Of a stretch of 64,000 nucleotides of DNA, positions 18,609 through 27,983 are shown piece after piece (within the stretch, counting starts at the first letter, position 1; each line of letters opens with the position of its first letter). Source of the DNA: JAYQKL01 sp049890195 (GTDB taxonomy: Bacteria > Pseudomonadota > Alphaproteobacteria > RS24); the NCBI GenBank assembly GCA_049890195.1, contig JBMHBY010000005.1, positions 62,001-126,000 on the forward strand, read 5' to 3'. A program made the position numbers and the translations under genes. A model generated the notes under the pieces. That model was not told where the DNA came from and did not search any database. It saw only the letters and a program-made list of their open reading frames with translations.

Positions 18609-20126
18609 CTATTCGTATTTGATCCGGCCCTTATCACCATAGCGCAGTTGCAAGGTTTTCGTGGCCAAAGTGCCGAACCCGCCCCATTCTTCGGAAAGAG
18701 TGCCTTCAGAAGACCTGATGTCTTCGGCAAAGTCCTTCGGCGCCCGCCAGCCCGGGTGCGGGTTGATGGATACGCGGATTCCGCTGACTGGATGCTGGGC
18801 CTGCCAATTTCTGAGCTTTTTAGACATTTGGCGTACCAGATAGGCCTTTTCCTCGGCCAGATTATTTTGCTCCTGCGGATCGGCGTTCAAGTCAAACAAG
18901 TAATTTTCCACATTGGTCTCAAGACCGTCATGGTCAACGATTTGCACCAGTTTCATGTCACCTTCAACAACCGCTAGATTGAACAAATTATATTCCGGGC
19001 TGTTGGATCCAAAAAACAGCGCGCCGGGGCGTCTGCGGTTTTTCCCTTCCAGCACCGGCAGGCGGTTCAGGCCGTCCAGCTTTTTCTCCACCCCCATCTC
19101 AATACCGGCTGCCGCGGCGAAGGTCGGAAATATGTCCATGACGGAAATGGTCTGGTCGGTTTCGGAGCCGGGGGCAATCACTGCGGGCCATTTGATGAGG
19201 GCGTTGACCCGAATACCGCCCTCAAAGGTTTCCAGCTTGCCGCCGCGATAGGGTGTGTTGTCGGCGCCGAAACCGGCAAAGCCGCCATTGTCGCTGAAAA
19301 AGAAAACAATGGTGTTGTCGGCCACGCCTTCGGCTTCAAGTGCAGCGAAAATTTTGCCGATATTCTGATCCATTGAGTCCACCATCGCCGCATATGTGCG
19401 CTTGGGGAAAATCAGGTTGGAGCGGTCGCTGTATTTGTCCTCCAATTCTTCAGGCGCCTGCATTGGGCTGTGAGGTGCCAGAAACGGGACATAAAGGAAA
19501 AACGGCTTGGATTTATCGCGCCCGGAAGTGATGAATTTGGCCGCCTCATCGCCGTGAATATCCGTTGCATATTGCCCTTCGCGATAGACGGATGTGCCGT
19601 TTTCCTGCAAGTCATGGCCGCCGGTTGCTGAGTGGGTGTAGTAGTCAACCTGTGTGTTGAGATGACCGATAAAGTGGTTGAAGCCGCGGCTGTGTGGAAC
19701 CAAGGCTTCATGGGCGCGGCCCAGATGCCATTTGCCGACCATGGCTGTATCATAACCGGCATCCCGGAAGCTTTCCGGCATGAACCGCTCCTGCGGGGAG
19801 ACGCCGCCGGTCACCCAGGGCTGCAGACCGGCATACGCCATGCCGAGCTTGACCGGATCCCGGGCCGTCATCAGGGCCGAACGGGTCGGGGTGCAGATCG
19901 GCAGGGAATAAAACCGCTCCAGCCGCATGCCGTCCGCCGCCATTTGGTCAAGATGCGGCGTTTCAATGTCACTGCCGCGGAAGCCGAGGTCGGCATACCC
20001 CAAATCATCGGCGAGAAGAATGACGATGTTTGGTTGACTTTGGGGCTGGGCGCCCCCCTGCCCGACCGGAAACAAGGCCGTAACCATAATGACGAAAACA
20101 CAAAGTCTGATGAATTGAACTGACAT
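18609..20126 (-). CDS. Exported arylsulfatase-type sulfatase
   Basis: 505 residues from the ATG at 20126, chosen because GGAGGGG precedes it and a signal peptide follows (residues 1-27, ending GGAQP). The frame is open 93 bases further. The sulfatase signature CTPTRSALMT at Cys78 supplies the residue converted to formylglycine; Asp40 and Asp41 (ADDLGYAD) bind calcium. GKWHLGRA and FSDNGGF complete the active site. It probably desulfates its substrate in the periplasm. It forms an operon with the alkylsulfatase-like gene. Steroid sulfates are an attractive substrate given the setting, but this is inference. Confidence 0.88.
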   Translation of the reverse strand: MSVQFIRLCVFVIMVTALFPVGQGGAQPQSQPNIVILLADDLGYADLGFRGSDIETPHLDQMAADGMRLERFYSLPICTPTRSALMTARDPVKLGMAYAGLQPWVTGGVSPQERFMPESFRDAGYDTAMVGKWHLGRAHEALVPHSRGFNHFIGHLNTQVDYYTHSATGGHDLQENGTSVYREGQYATDIHGDEAAKFITSGRDKSKPFFLYVPFLAPHSPMQAPEELEDKYSDRSNLIFPKRTYAAMVDSMDQNIGKIFAALEAEGVADNTIVFFFSDNGGFAGFGADNTPYRGGKLETFEGGIRVNALIKWPAVIAPGSETDQTISVMDIFPTFAAAAGIEMGVEKKLDGLNRLPVLEGKNRRRPGALFFGSNSPEYNLFNLAVVEGDMKLVQIVDHDGLETNVENYLFDLNADPQEQNNLAEEKAYLVRQMSKKLRNWQAQHPVSGIRVSINPHPGWRAPKDFAEDIRSSEGTLSEEWGGFGTLATKTLQLRYGDKGRIKYE

Positions 20127-20193
20127 GACCCCTCCACTTATTTTCACCAAGCTTAAGCGCAGGCGGGCCAGAAGACAAGCATCGACACACCAC

Positions 20194-20226
20194 CAAAAAC
20201 GGCGGGCCATAAAGCCCACCGCCTTC
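20194..20226 (-). terminator. Probable Rho-independent terminator after the TonB-dependent receptor gene
   Basis: Read on the minus strand, a stem of about 12 pairs with a few G-T pairs (AAGGCGGTGGGC with GCCCGCCGTTTT) encloses a six-base loop and is followed by T residues. It sits just beyond the receptor stop codon at 20246 and before the sulfatase start, implying the sulfatase pair has its own promoter or depends on readthrough. Confidence 0.6.
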
Positions 20227-20245
20227 AGGGTTTCGGGTTTCTGGG

Positions 20246-22954
20246 TTAGAAACTCATGCCAACAGTAACACCGAATGTCCGCGGTTCACCGTAAATGTAA
20301 ACCCGGTTGGCAAATGTTTCGAAACCGAGGCCATCAGTCCGGTAATCCTCGTCAAGGAGGTTTTTGCTCCACAACATCAGATAAGTGCCTTTATCGTCTG
20401 CCCCACGGTAATCAAACCGCACATTGGCGTTCACGATGTGACGTTCATCCGTGAAAACACGGGGAGAGGTTTCCCTTTGTGATTTCCAGCTATAGTCAAT
20501 GTGCCCGCGCAACTCAACGCCATCCCTGATTTCATCGACATAATTCAATGCAAAGGTGGCTGAATTTTCAGAGTTGCCGACAATATCCTCACGATAGTCA
20601 ATGGATGTCGCCGTTTGATCAACTCCGGGCATACCAAAACCGCCGCCTGTGCAGTCCTCTTCAGCCCCGGTTTGGACATTTCTGCACAAATTCGGGTTAA
20701 CCACAGGATCCAATTCCCCCGAGGTGTAAGCGTAGTTGAAGCTGGCGGTGAATTTTTCACCAAGCAGCGCAATCACGTCAATTTCGGCACCGTAAAAATC
20801 AGCATTATTGTTGACAATTTCACGAGCCGTCCCGAGCAGAAGATTTTTGGGAATGTTGGACTGCTCATTGGTCAATTCATAATAATAGACAGCCCCATTG
20901 ATCCGCAGTCTCCGATTCATAAGGTCTGACTTGAAACCAAGCTCGTAGGCCGCAATTTCCTCTGAGTTAAAAACGAAATCCTCACCATAGGTTTTTCCCT
21001 CCTGGCGCAGGGCCGTCGAGGGCTGATTAAACCCACCGGAGCGGAAGGCTTCGCTGTATGAGGCATACATCAACATATCCTCATTTACATCATATTCCAG
21101 ACTGAGGGAGGGGTCGGTCGAATCGAATGAAATGTTTGCATAGTTCAGGTCAATCGGATTCCCCATAAGCGTTGTTGTATCCCCAAAGAAGGGCGATACA
21201 GGTTGCTGCAAACCGGTCCGTTCCTCATCTGAAATGCGCAGACCACCTGTAATGCGGAAATTGTCAGAAACGTGATAGGTCAAACTCGCATAAGCGGCCA
21301 TGGCCTCCGTATCTATGATAATGGGCATGGCCCCTGAATTTCTGGCGGCATCCAGAGCTGACGCATAGGCCGTGTATGAGCCTCTGACTACCGGGTCGTT
21401 CAAATAGGCAACGATAGCGCCAAAAGCGGCCCCGGTATCGGCTTCCGAGCAGGCTCCGGGTGTCAAACACGCATATTGGGCCGGTGTCGGCGTTGCCGCC
21501 GTAGCATTGCCCAAGCCACGCAGGGCACCGAGCGGAGAGAGTGAAAGCAAATAATGCTGGAAGTAATCCTGCCGGGAATACCCGCCCTCAAGCTGGCGGT
21601 TCGTGGCCGTATCCTCCTGGAAATAGTAAAGACCGGCCGTATATTCGAGGCGGCTGTCCATCAGTTCACCTGTGAAGGTGGCCTCAAAGGAATATTGTTC
21701 GTGCTCATCCGGGCCCTTGCTGTTCCCATATCCCGTTGTGTAGACCCCAATCAGCGTTGAGGCCGACTCTGCCAGTTGCGCATTCAATTCAGGACGCGGC
21801 GTTGTGTCCACAGGAAGCGGCGTTGTGCCGGGCAGTGAACCAAAGAAACCGAGGAACTGGTTTGCCCCCTGAATGTTCTGGTTAAACCCGGCAGCGGTCA
21901 TCTGAAGCACGCCGACATTCACCCCGTTGAGCAGCGCCACATTGCGACCCCCGTCCTGATAACGATAACCGGCAATGAATTTTACCCTGTGATCATCCGC
22001 ATAATCCCAGTCAAGCGTCCCCGTGACGCCATATTGCTCCAGCTCCCCCTTGGAGACAGGGGCGGTTGAAGCCGCCGAGTCCTGACGTTCATTGCTTGGG
22101 GTGATTGTACCGAAGTTGACAGCTGACGAAAGGATAGCTGTATCTGTCGTAATCGGAGATATCTGGTAATACGCCGGACTGGACTCTGTGTTCGTGTAGT
22201 CAACCGTGATGTTCAAATCGAGATCATCCGACAGTTCATTGAAGTAGGAGGCCCTCACCCCGTATCTTTCCGAAGCATGCCAATTCTCGCCTGGTCCCGT
22301 ATTTTCAACCCATCCCTCATCATCCTCATAGGTGACGGAAACACGGATTGCCTGGGTTTCGCTCAAGGGCACGTTCACAAAACCGGACCCTATATGGGTA
22401 TAACTGCCGTATCCTACCTCAACCTCACCGAAATACTCATCCGTAACCGGCTTGGCGGAAATGATGTTTATCGCCCCGGCAACGGCGTTACGTCCGTAAA
22501 GCGTCCCCTGTGGTCCCTTCAGAACCTCAACCCATTCAATATCAGGCGAATTAAAGGCAAGGCCGATAACCTTGCCCAGATACAACCCATCAACATAAAG
22601 GGCCGTTTTTGTATCCAGACCGTGTTGCGGATCACCCGTACCAATACCGCGCATGAAAAGCTGGACGCCGTTTGAGTTTGCCGGCGCAGTATAGGTGTTA
22701 AAACCCGGGGTGAACTGGGAAATATCCTCAAACCCCTGAATGTCACGGACCTCCAGCGCCTCTGAGTCAAAAGCCGTAATGGAAAGGGGGACATCCTGCA
22801 GTGAAGCCTCCCGTTTTTGGGCTGTGACAATGATGTTGTCAATGGCCCGCTCATCTGGTTGCGCAATGGCATTTGATGTCAGCATGCCGGTCAAACCAAG
22901 GCTGAAGGCAAGCATCGATACCGGTAAACGATACCTATAAATAGGGGAAGTCAT
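20246..22954 (-). CDS. TonB-dependent outer-membrane receptor
   Basis: 902 residues. The signal peptide ends around residue 31 (SNAIA). A TonB-box-like NIIVTAQKREASLQDVPLSI follows, then a plug domain with RGIGTGDPQHG and GPQGTLYGRNAVAGAINI, and a long beta-barrel ending in aromatic Phe (GVTVGMSF). It would import a large or hydrophobic ligand using energy from TonB. Receptors of this subfamily are abundant in sterol- and aromatic-degrading proteobacteria. Position beside sulfatases suggests a sulfated ligand. The gene appears to be monocistronic because a hairpin terminator follows it. Confidence 0.92.
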   Translation of the reverse strand: MTSPIYRYRLPVSMLAFSLGLTGMLTSNAIAQPDERAIDNIIVTAQKREASLQDVPLSITAFDSEALEVRDIQGFEDISQFTPGFNTYTAPANSNGVQLFMRGIGTGDPQHGLDTKTALYVDGLYLGKVIGLAFNSPDIEWVEVLKGPQGTLYGRNAVAGAINIISAKPVTDEYFGEVEVGYGSYTHIGSGFVNVPLSETQAIRVSVTYEDDEGWVENTGPGENWHASERYGVRASYFNELSDDLDLNITVDYTNTESSPAYYQISPITTDTAILSSAVNFGTITPSNERQDSAASTAPVSKGELEQYGVTGTLDWDYADDHRVKFIAGYRYQDGGRNVALLNGVNVGVLQMTAAGFNQNIQGANQFLGFFGSLPGTTPLPVDTTPRPELNAQLAESASTLIGVYTTGYGNSKGPDEHEQYSFEATFTGELMDSRLEYTAGLYYFQEDTATNRQLEGGYSRQDYFQHYLLSLSPLGALRGLGNATAATPTPAQYACLTPGACSEADTGAAFGAIVAYLNDPVVRGSYTAYASALDAARNSGAMPIIIDTEAMAAYASLTYHVSDNFRITGGLRISDEERTGLQQPVSPFFGDTTTLMGNPIDLNYANISFDSTDPSLSLEYDVNEDMLMYASYSEAFRSGGFNQPSTALRQEGKTYGEDFVFNSEEIAAYELGFKSDLMNRRLRINGAVYYYELTNEQSNIPKNLLLGTAREIVNNNADFYGAEIDVIALLGEKFTASFNYAYTSGELDPVVNPNLCRNVQTGAEEDCTGGGFGMPGVDQTATSIDYREDIVGNSENSATFALNYVDEIRDGVELRGHIDYSWKSQRETSPRVFTDERHIVNANVRFDYRGADDKGTYLMLWSKNLLDEDYRTDGLGFETFANRVYIYGEPRTFGVTVGMSF

Positions 22955-23088
22955 GGGCGCTCCTTTCTTGTTGTTGTTATCAAGCGCGATTTGTTTATGA
23001 CTTTACGTTAAGCGGAATTTATCTTTATGCAATCCCTTAAAGACAGAATTTTATGTTTGTAGCGAATCTGCAACACAGCTTGCAGTGG

Positions 23089-24768
23089 TCAGGGGCGTTT
23101 CAGATCAAGGCGGGCGCGGCCCCACATCGTGCCGTAAAAGATGCGTCCTTTTTCATCTATTGTTGTGCCGGAGAACTGCGAATTGTATTTCTGTCCGCCG
23201 AGCACATAATGAAACGTCTCCTCGCCCGTGTACCAGTTGAGGGCTTCAAGCGTCCATTTGTTGTTGCGCGCACCAATGAAATAAAGCTGCTTGCTGCCTG
23301 CGCTGACCCAGGGCACACAGTTCGGGGAACTGATGTCATGACGTGTCCATGAATTATACAATGTGCGCGCTTCCGGATCCCAATGGAATTTCTGCAATCC
23401 GTAGGGCTGGAAATCAGGGTTGCTGCCCAGCGGCCCGACATAAAACCCGCGGGAGAACCCGTCATTCGGCATATAAAACGGCAGATTGCGGGGCGTGTTG
23501 TTGACGACAAGCGCCCCGTAACCCGACACCACGACCGATTGTTCGGATTGGATTTCAGAGACATTCAATTCCCCCATCGTCACCGGCGCCAAGGCCGCGA
23601 TGCGCCGCGACGGGGCATGCTCCAACTGTTCCCAGTCTTCAGGAATGTCATCGCGCCAGAACAGGGTCAGATTCATGCGGTGGTCGCCATCAGCGATGAC
23701 GACGAAACGGTCCTCGTCCCCAAAGCCCATCAGGGAGGGTGTCGCGCCGGTCCCCTGCCCCGTGCTGTTGCGGTAACGCGCCCGCCAAGCCCCGTCCGCC
23801 TCGCTTTTTGAGAACGCCTGGTCGCGCCAGATGATTTTGTGCATGTGATTGCGCGAGGCGATGTACACCCCGCCCTCATCATCCAACGCCAAGGCGTTGC
23901 GAACCCAGCCATAACCGACCGACTGGTTTTCCATGTCCTCATCCGGGTCATGATCCAGCTGCACCATGCGGTACTCAGATAAATCCTGGGATACGGCAAC
24001 AACATATCCCATTTCAGTCGGCAGGATGACCCAGCCATCATAGGTCATGTTCATCCCCACTGAAGGCCCGGCCGCCTCCGGTGGCATCTGGAACTGTGCC
24101 TTCAGCTCAATCGCGGAGTCAGGGTCGCCTGCAACAGCATCACCATAAGCCGAAATCAAGCCGTCTTTGGACGCTGTGTAGAACCAGCCATTGCTGCCGA
24201 TCACACAATAGATGCCGGACAGGTCCATCAACGGCAGCACCACCTTGACGGCATTACCCAAGGCCCAAGTGCCATTGTACTCATCGAGGTCGGCGGTGAT
24301 TTCCTCAGCCCAGTCCTGGGTGTACTCGCCGGCAGCTTCACTTGGCAGGTGGGCCAGCACTTCATAGGTCTCTTCATCAAGCTTGAAGATACCGTTCACC
24401 CCCGTCGTCCAGAGTACGCTGCGACCATCTGCATATTTCGCGGAGTTGTAGGCCCCAAAATGCCCCGGCCCGAGGAAACGGTATGTGATTTCGTCCTCCC
24501 CGAGTGTTCTTGTTTGCCCCAGGGGGCCGGCGACAGCGGTCGTATCCTGCTGAGCCGGGTCGCCATGCGGCAGCGGATTGATGCTGTCCGCAAGATAAGG
24601 GTTTTTGGGGGCAAACTGATAGGGGCCGGTATCGGGGGACACTTTAACGTCTGCCGGTTTGATCAATGATAAATCGGGCGCTGGATTGGGATTGGTGGCA
24701 TGGCCCCAGATTATGACAGCAGCGATGAGGATCATGATCGCGCCGACAATGTTGGTGAACTTTTTCAT
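23089..24768 (-). CDS. Membrane-anchored protein of unknown function, beta-propeller-like
   Basis: 559 residues. An N-terminal hydrophobic segment (residues 7-23) acts as signal or anchor. The rest looks all-beta with recurring aromatic-Gly-Asp patches such as GNAVKVVLPL, GSNGWFYTASKDGLIS, DDEGGVYIASRNHMHKI and IDEKGRIFYGT, reminiscent of quinoprotein or SMP-30-type propeller blades. No catalytic motif is recognised. It is divergent from the TetR-SDR-ketosteroid isomerase operon and shares a putative operator region with it, so it probably belongs to the same pathway in the periplasm. I do not recognise a named family. Confidence 0.7.
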   Translation of the reverse strand: MKKFTNIVGAIMILIAAVIIWGHATNPNPAPDLSLIKPADVKVSPDTGPYQFAPKNPYLADSINPLPHGDPAQQDTTAVAGPLGQTRTLGEDEITYRFLGPGHFGAYNSAKYADGRSVLWTTGVNGIFKLDEETYEVLAHLPSEAAGEYTQDWAEEITADLDEYNGTWALGNAVKVVLPLMDLSGIYCVIGSNGWFYTASKDGLISAYGDAVAGDPDSAIELKAQFQMPPEAAGPSVGMNMTYDGWVILPTEMGYVVAVSQDLSEYRMVQLDHDPDEDMENQSVGYGWVRNALALDDEGGVYIASRNHMHKIIWRDQAFSKSEADGAWRARYRNSTGQGTGATPSLMGFGDEDRFVVIADGDHRMNLTLFWRDDIPEDWEQLEHAPSRRIAALAPVTMGELNVSEIQSEQSVVVSGYGALVVNNTPRNLPFYMPNDGFSRGFYVGPLGSNPDFQPYGLQKFHWDPEARTLYNSWTRHDISSPNCVPWVSAGSKQLYFIGARNNKWTLEALNWYTGEETFHYVLGGQKYNSQFSGTTIDEKGRIFYGTMWGRARLDLKRP

Positions 24769-24826
24769 GACATCACGCCCTCGAATGTTTTGTAAATGCT
24801 TTTGGAAACACTTGTTTTTTGTAATT

Positions 24827-24843
24827 AAATAATGTCATTATAT
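24827..24843. promoter_or_regulatory. Putative TetR operator, site 1
   Basis: AAATAATGTCATTATAT lies between the divergent propeller-like gene and the tetR gene. It matches 15 of 17 bases of the motif found at 47665 and 50789. Its core ATAAT-GTC-ATTAT is an exact inverted repeat. Placement 45 bases before tetR suggests autorepression and control of both directions. Confidence 0.6.
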
Positions 24844-24887
24844 TTTTTTAATTGCAACGGAAGACTTGGGCGTTAAAAAAAGAGTTC

Positions 24888-25475
24888 ATGACCACGAAGA
24901 TCGTAAAACCCAAAAGACGGACCCAACCCGAACGGCGTGCCATCATGCGCCAAATCATCATTGACAGCGCCATCAACCTTTTTGGGGCGGAAGGTTATGA
25001 GAATACCAGTCTTGACCAGATTGCGACCCAAGCCAATATCACGACCGGCCCCATCTATCATTATTTCAAAAACAAAAAGGATCTGTTTGAGACCGTAGCC
25101 GAACTCATGGAAGGAAAATTGTTCGAAGATTTCAACAATTTTTCCGTTCATGAAGAGAACAAACTGAAAATCTGGAACGCATTTCTGGCAAAATGCCTTG
25201 ACCCGGCATTCAGACGCATTGTTCTGTTGGACGGACCGAATGTCCTTGGGCGGGACCGCTGGACCAATTCGAATGTCACAAACAAGTCCTTGGAACTGTT
25301 TTTCGGTGATGCATCAAAAAAACGTGATACCGAAGTCACATTACGCAAAAGGCTCATCATTGCGGCCCTGACGGAACTGGCCGTTTTTGTCGCTGAACAT
25401 GAAGACCCGGAAAGCGTTGTGGATTTGTCACGGAAATTGTTTCTCGAGATGATTGAGGAAAGGAAAATAACGTGA
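24888..25475 (+). CDS. TetR-family transcriptional regulator, candidate regulator of the steroid genes
   Basis: 195 residues from the ATG at 24888; an in-frame TTG lies 36 bases earlier. The N-terminal helix-turn-helix domain spans about residues 20-65 (IIDSAINLFGAEGYENTSLD, then TGPIYHYFKNKKDLFE). The ligand-binding half is not assignable to a known ligand. The 17-base palindrome just upstream recurs at two other divergent promoters in the window, so this protein is the best candidate for its binder, a role like KstR or KstR2 in actinobacteria. The stop overlaps the GTG start of the SDR gene, so it is co-transcribed with SDR and isomerase. Confidence 0.85.
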   Translation: MTTKIVKPKRRTQPERRAIMRQIIIDSAINLFGAEGYENTSLDQIATQANITTGPIYHYFKNKKDLFETVAELMEGKLFEDFNNFSVHEENKLKIWNAFLAKCLDPAFRRIVLLDGPNVLGRDRWTNSNVTNKSLELFFGDASKKRDTEVTLRKRLIIAALTELAVFVAEHEDPESVVDLSRKLFLEMIEERKIT

Positions 25476-26329
25476 AAAACTTTTCAGGCAAAGTCAGCGT
25501 CATTACGGGCGCGGCGGGCGGAATCGGTTCAGCCCTGGCTTTTGAACTGGCCGGCAGGGGCAGCCACCTTGCCTTGTGTGATGTTGATGAAGCGGCACTG
25601 AACAAACTTGCCAAATCCTTGAAAGCAGCCAAGGTCAATGTCACTACGCATGTTCTTGATGTCACAAAAAAATCACAATTTTCAAAGACTTCTAAAGAAA
25701 TAATAAAGTCACATGGCAAGGTAAATCTTGTCATCAACAATGCCGGCATCACTCTGCAAAAAAGCTTCAACAACCATTCCATGCAGGACTTGGAACGGAT
25801 GATCAACATCAATCTTTGGGGTGTGGTCTATGGCTGTCATTTTTTCAAGGATGCACTGGCTGCGGCTGACGAAGCGCATGTCGTGAACATGTCCAGCATG
25901 GCTGCATTTGCCGGTTTTCCCAACCAGTCCACTTATGTTTTCACCAAAATGGCGGTTCTGGGGCTGTCGGACACGCTTTGGGCGGAGTGGTCAACCAAAG
26001 GCATCGGCGTGACCAGCGTCCACCCCGGCGCCATCCGGACAAACATCATGCTCGCCACCTTGAACGATTCCGACAACATTGATGCCGCCAAGCGCAATCA
26101 GCAAATGGCGATGAAAAATGCCACACCACCGGAAGACGCCGCCCGCATGATTGTGGACGCCGTCAGCAAAAACAAAAAGCGGCTGCTCATTGGCAAGGAT
26201 GCAAAAATCCTGCATTTCCTTGCCTGGGTTGCCCCCGGACTGGTGAATTGGCTGATGAAAGTGATAGCCAGAAAAAACCAACGTGACTATGAGGCTTATC
26301 TGGCGAAAAACGCCTCAGCAGGAGAGTAA
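25472..26329 (+). CDS. SDR oxidoreductase next to ketosteroid isomerase
   Basis: 285 residues starting at a GTG that overlaps the tetR stop (GTGA). It shows the TGAAGGIGSALA cofactor motif, NNAGITL, the catalytic Ser in NMSSMAAF and Tyr-x3-Lys in TYVFTKMA. The C-terminal part is basic and partly hydrophobic (FLAWVAPGLVNWLMKVIARK), which may bind membranes. Directly upstream of a ketosteroid isomerase it may be a 3-beta- or 17-beta-hydroxysteroid dehydrogenase producing the 3-keto substrate. That is inference from context. Confidence 0.8.
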   Translation: MKNFSGKVSVITGAAGGIGSALAFELAGRGSHLALCDVDEAALNKLAKSLKAAKVNVTTHVLDVTKKSQFSKTSKEIIKSHGKVNLVINNAGITLQKSFNNHSMQDLERMININLWGVVYGCHFFKDALAAADEAHVVNMSSMAAFAGFPNQSTYVFTKMAVLGLSDTLWAEWSTKGIGVTSVHPGAIRTNIMLATLNDSDNIDAAKRNQQMAMKNATPPEDAARMIVDAVSKNKKRLLIGKDAKILHFLAWVAPGLVNWLMKVIARKNQRDYEAYLAKNASAGE

Positions 26330-26331
26330 GA

Positions 26332-26709
26332 ATGTCTGACGAATTGAAACCAAAAATGATTGCCGCCGTCGAGGGCTATATCAGCCATTTCAATGCCGCT
26401 GACTATGACGCCATAGCCATGCTGTATTCAGAAGACGCGACTGTCGAAGATCCGGTCGGAGCGCCGCTTAAAAACGGCCGTGAGGAAATCCGCAGCTTTT
26501 ATGAGGGCGCCGTTCAAGGCGGCACGCAGCTTGAGCTTGTCAGCCCGATCCGCCTTGCTGAAAAAGAGGCGGCATTTGCTTTTAAAGCCACGGTGAAGGC
26601 CGCCAATATGGTGATTGAAATCATCGACACCTTCAAATTCAACGAGGCCGGTGAAGTGACGGAAATGCGGGCTTATTGGGGACCGGAAAACATTACCAAA
26701 ACCGGCTGA
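26332..26709 (+). CDS. ksi: Delta5-3-ketosteroid isomerase
   Basis: 125 residues of the NTF2-like fold, the same length as the Comamonas testosteroni enzyme. Blocks such as DATVEDPVG, EEIRSFYEGAV, KEAAFAFKATV and EIIDTFKFNEAGEV align with it without large gaps. The catalytic set is visible: Tyr16, Asp40 (general base) and Asp99. It moves the double bond of 3-keto-delta5-steroids to delta4, an early step after oxidation of a 3-beta-hydroxyl. The start is two bases after the SDR stop, with GGAGAG before it. This is the strongest single marker that the substrate is a steroid nucleus. Confidence 0.93.
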   Translation: MSDELKPKMIAAVEGYISHFNAADYDAIAMLYSEDATVEDPVGAPLKNGREEIRSFYEGAVQGGTQLELVSPIRLAEKEAAFAFKATVKAANMVIEIIDTFKFNEAGEVTEMRAYWGPENITKTG

Positions 26710-26724
26710 AACCATGGCTCTGGA

Positions 26725-27666
26725 TCACAGAGACCGCACCCAGTCATCAACGGCGGCACACATCGGAATGATTGATTTGAAAGCGAAGCTGTTGTGGCTT
26801 GCGCCCTCCATAATGTGCACCCGCATGGACTTGGCCCCGTCAAAATCCTTGACGGCCTCCTCCGGGGGGACGCCGAGATCGTGCTCGCCGAACACCATCA
26901 TCATCGGCTCAGTTACCTGATTGACCTCGGCCATAAAACCGCCCGGCACCATGGAGGTGGTTCCGCCGGCTGCGAATAATTCACAAATAACAGTATGCAA
27001 CAGCTGATTACTCGCCTCGGTTTCTCCGCCAAAGGACTTGGATCCAAAACGTGGGCCGGATGGATAAACTGGAAATTCAGCACCATACCGCTCCATGACG
27101 ATGCTCTGAAGATTGTCTTCCAGAGCTTCAGGTTGCCCTACATAAGGCCGCTCGGCATCGGTCATCCCCCACTCCAAACCGCCGGCGCTCGAGCCGATCA
27201 TCAAAAGAGCCTCATGCGCCGCCTCAGGATGATGCCCTTTCAACTGGCTGTTGGTCAGGATGGACATCATGCCGCCCATGGAATGACCGCACGCAACCGT
27301 ACGCATGTCCGTCATGCCTGCTTGCTGCTTGAACTGGACAAAAGCTTGGGCCAAATAGCTTGCAGATTTCCTTGGTGTCAGAAATGGGTGCGTCTGCGGG
27401 AGTGGGTTGCCCGCGGTTCCGGGCGTGTCCATTGTAATCACGCTGTGACCATGCTGAGTGATATGGTCTGCAAAGCTATAGGAAATGCCGTCAGCCTGAC
27501 CAAGATCAAACAATTTTCCGGTGTTGCCGCCCCCGGGCAGACAGAAAAACAACCAGTCACTGCCGGGGCCGTTTTGCGGGCCATACAGGCATGCGGAAAG
27601 CTCAAATTCACCGCCGCCCTGTTGGTCAGACAACTCTATGGAAGCTTTCAGGTTTGCTGTCTGCAT
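26725..27666 (-). CDS. Alpha/beta-hydrolase
   Basis: 313 residues. The nucleophile elbow GHSMGGMM (Ser near 149), an acidic residue in FGEHDLGVPPEE (Asp near 267) and the His in EGASHNSFAF (near 292) form the triad; CLPGGGNTG supplies the oxyanion loop. The substrate is unknown. It is not HsaD-like, as that family has GNSLGG. The start shares a base with the ferredoxin stop (TAATG), so they form an operon. Possible roles are an esterase or thioesterase in the pathway. Confidence 0.78.
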   Translation of the reverse strand: MQTANLKASIELSDQQGGGEFELSACLYGPQNGPGSDWLFFCLPGGGNTGKLFDLGQADGISYSFADHITQHGHSVITMDTPGTAGNPLPQTHPFLTPRKSASYLAQAFVQFKQQAGMTDMRTVACGHSMGGMMSILTNSQLKGHHPEAAHEALLMIGSSAGGLEWGMTDAERPYVGQPEALEDNLQSIVMERYGAEFPVYPSGPRFGSKSFGGETEASNQLLHTVICELFAAGGTTSMVPGGFMAEVNQVTEPMMMVFGEHDLGVPPEEAVKDFDGAKSMRVHIMEGASHNSFAFKSIIPMCAAVDDWVRSL

Positions 27667-27983
27667 TATATCTGCGGCGCAATGGTCACTGACAAACCGT
27701 CATGCGCCTCGGTCAATTCAATTTGACAGGCCAAACGTGACTGCGGTGTTACCTCAACTACGTCTGCCAGGGACTCGAGCATATACCCCTCATCCTCCGT
27801 CTCCGGATTGACTTTCACTTGCCATTCCGCGGCGACAAACACATGACACGTGCCGCACGATGCCATGCCGCCGCAGGTGCCTTCAACCAAGCCGGCATCA
27901 CGCAACATGTCCATCAAAGAAAAACCACTCTTGAGTTCGACGGTGGTGTTTTCACCATCATCCTTAACAACTTTTATTTCCAC
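27666..27983 (-). CDS. 2Fe-2S ferredoxin, adrenodoxin type
   Basis: 105 residues. The cluster ligands are in CGGMASCGTC (Cys-x5-Cys-x2-Cys) and the fourth Cys in SRLACQIEL, the arrangement of adrenodoxin and putidaredoxin. Such ferredoxins pass electrons to cytochrome P450s or Rieske oxygenases. The window holds one P450 (38453) and two Rieske proteins, with no matching reductase gene, so this small protein could serve either. It is divergent from the CaiB fusion gene. Confidence 0.9.
   Translation of the reverse strand: MEIKVVKDDGENTTVELKSGFSLMDMLRDAGLVEGTCGGMASCGTCHVFVAAEWQVKVNPETEDEGYMLESLADVVEVTPQSRLACQIELTEAHDGLSVTIAPQI

Noticed and set aside
26725..27666. Alpha/beta hydrolase as HsaD, the meta-cleavage product hydrolase
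   Set aside because: The nucleophile motif is GHSMGG rather than GNSLGG and the flanking regions do not match.
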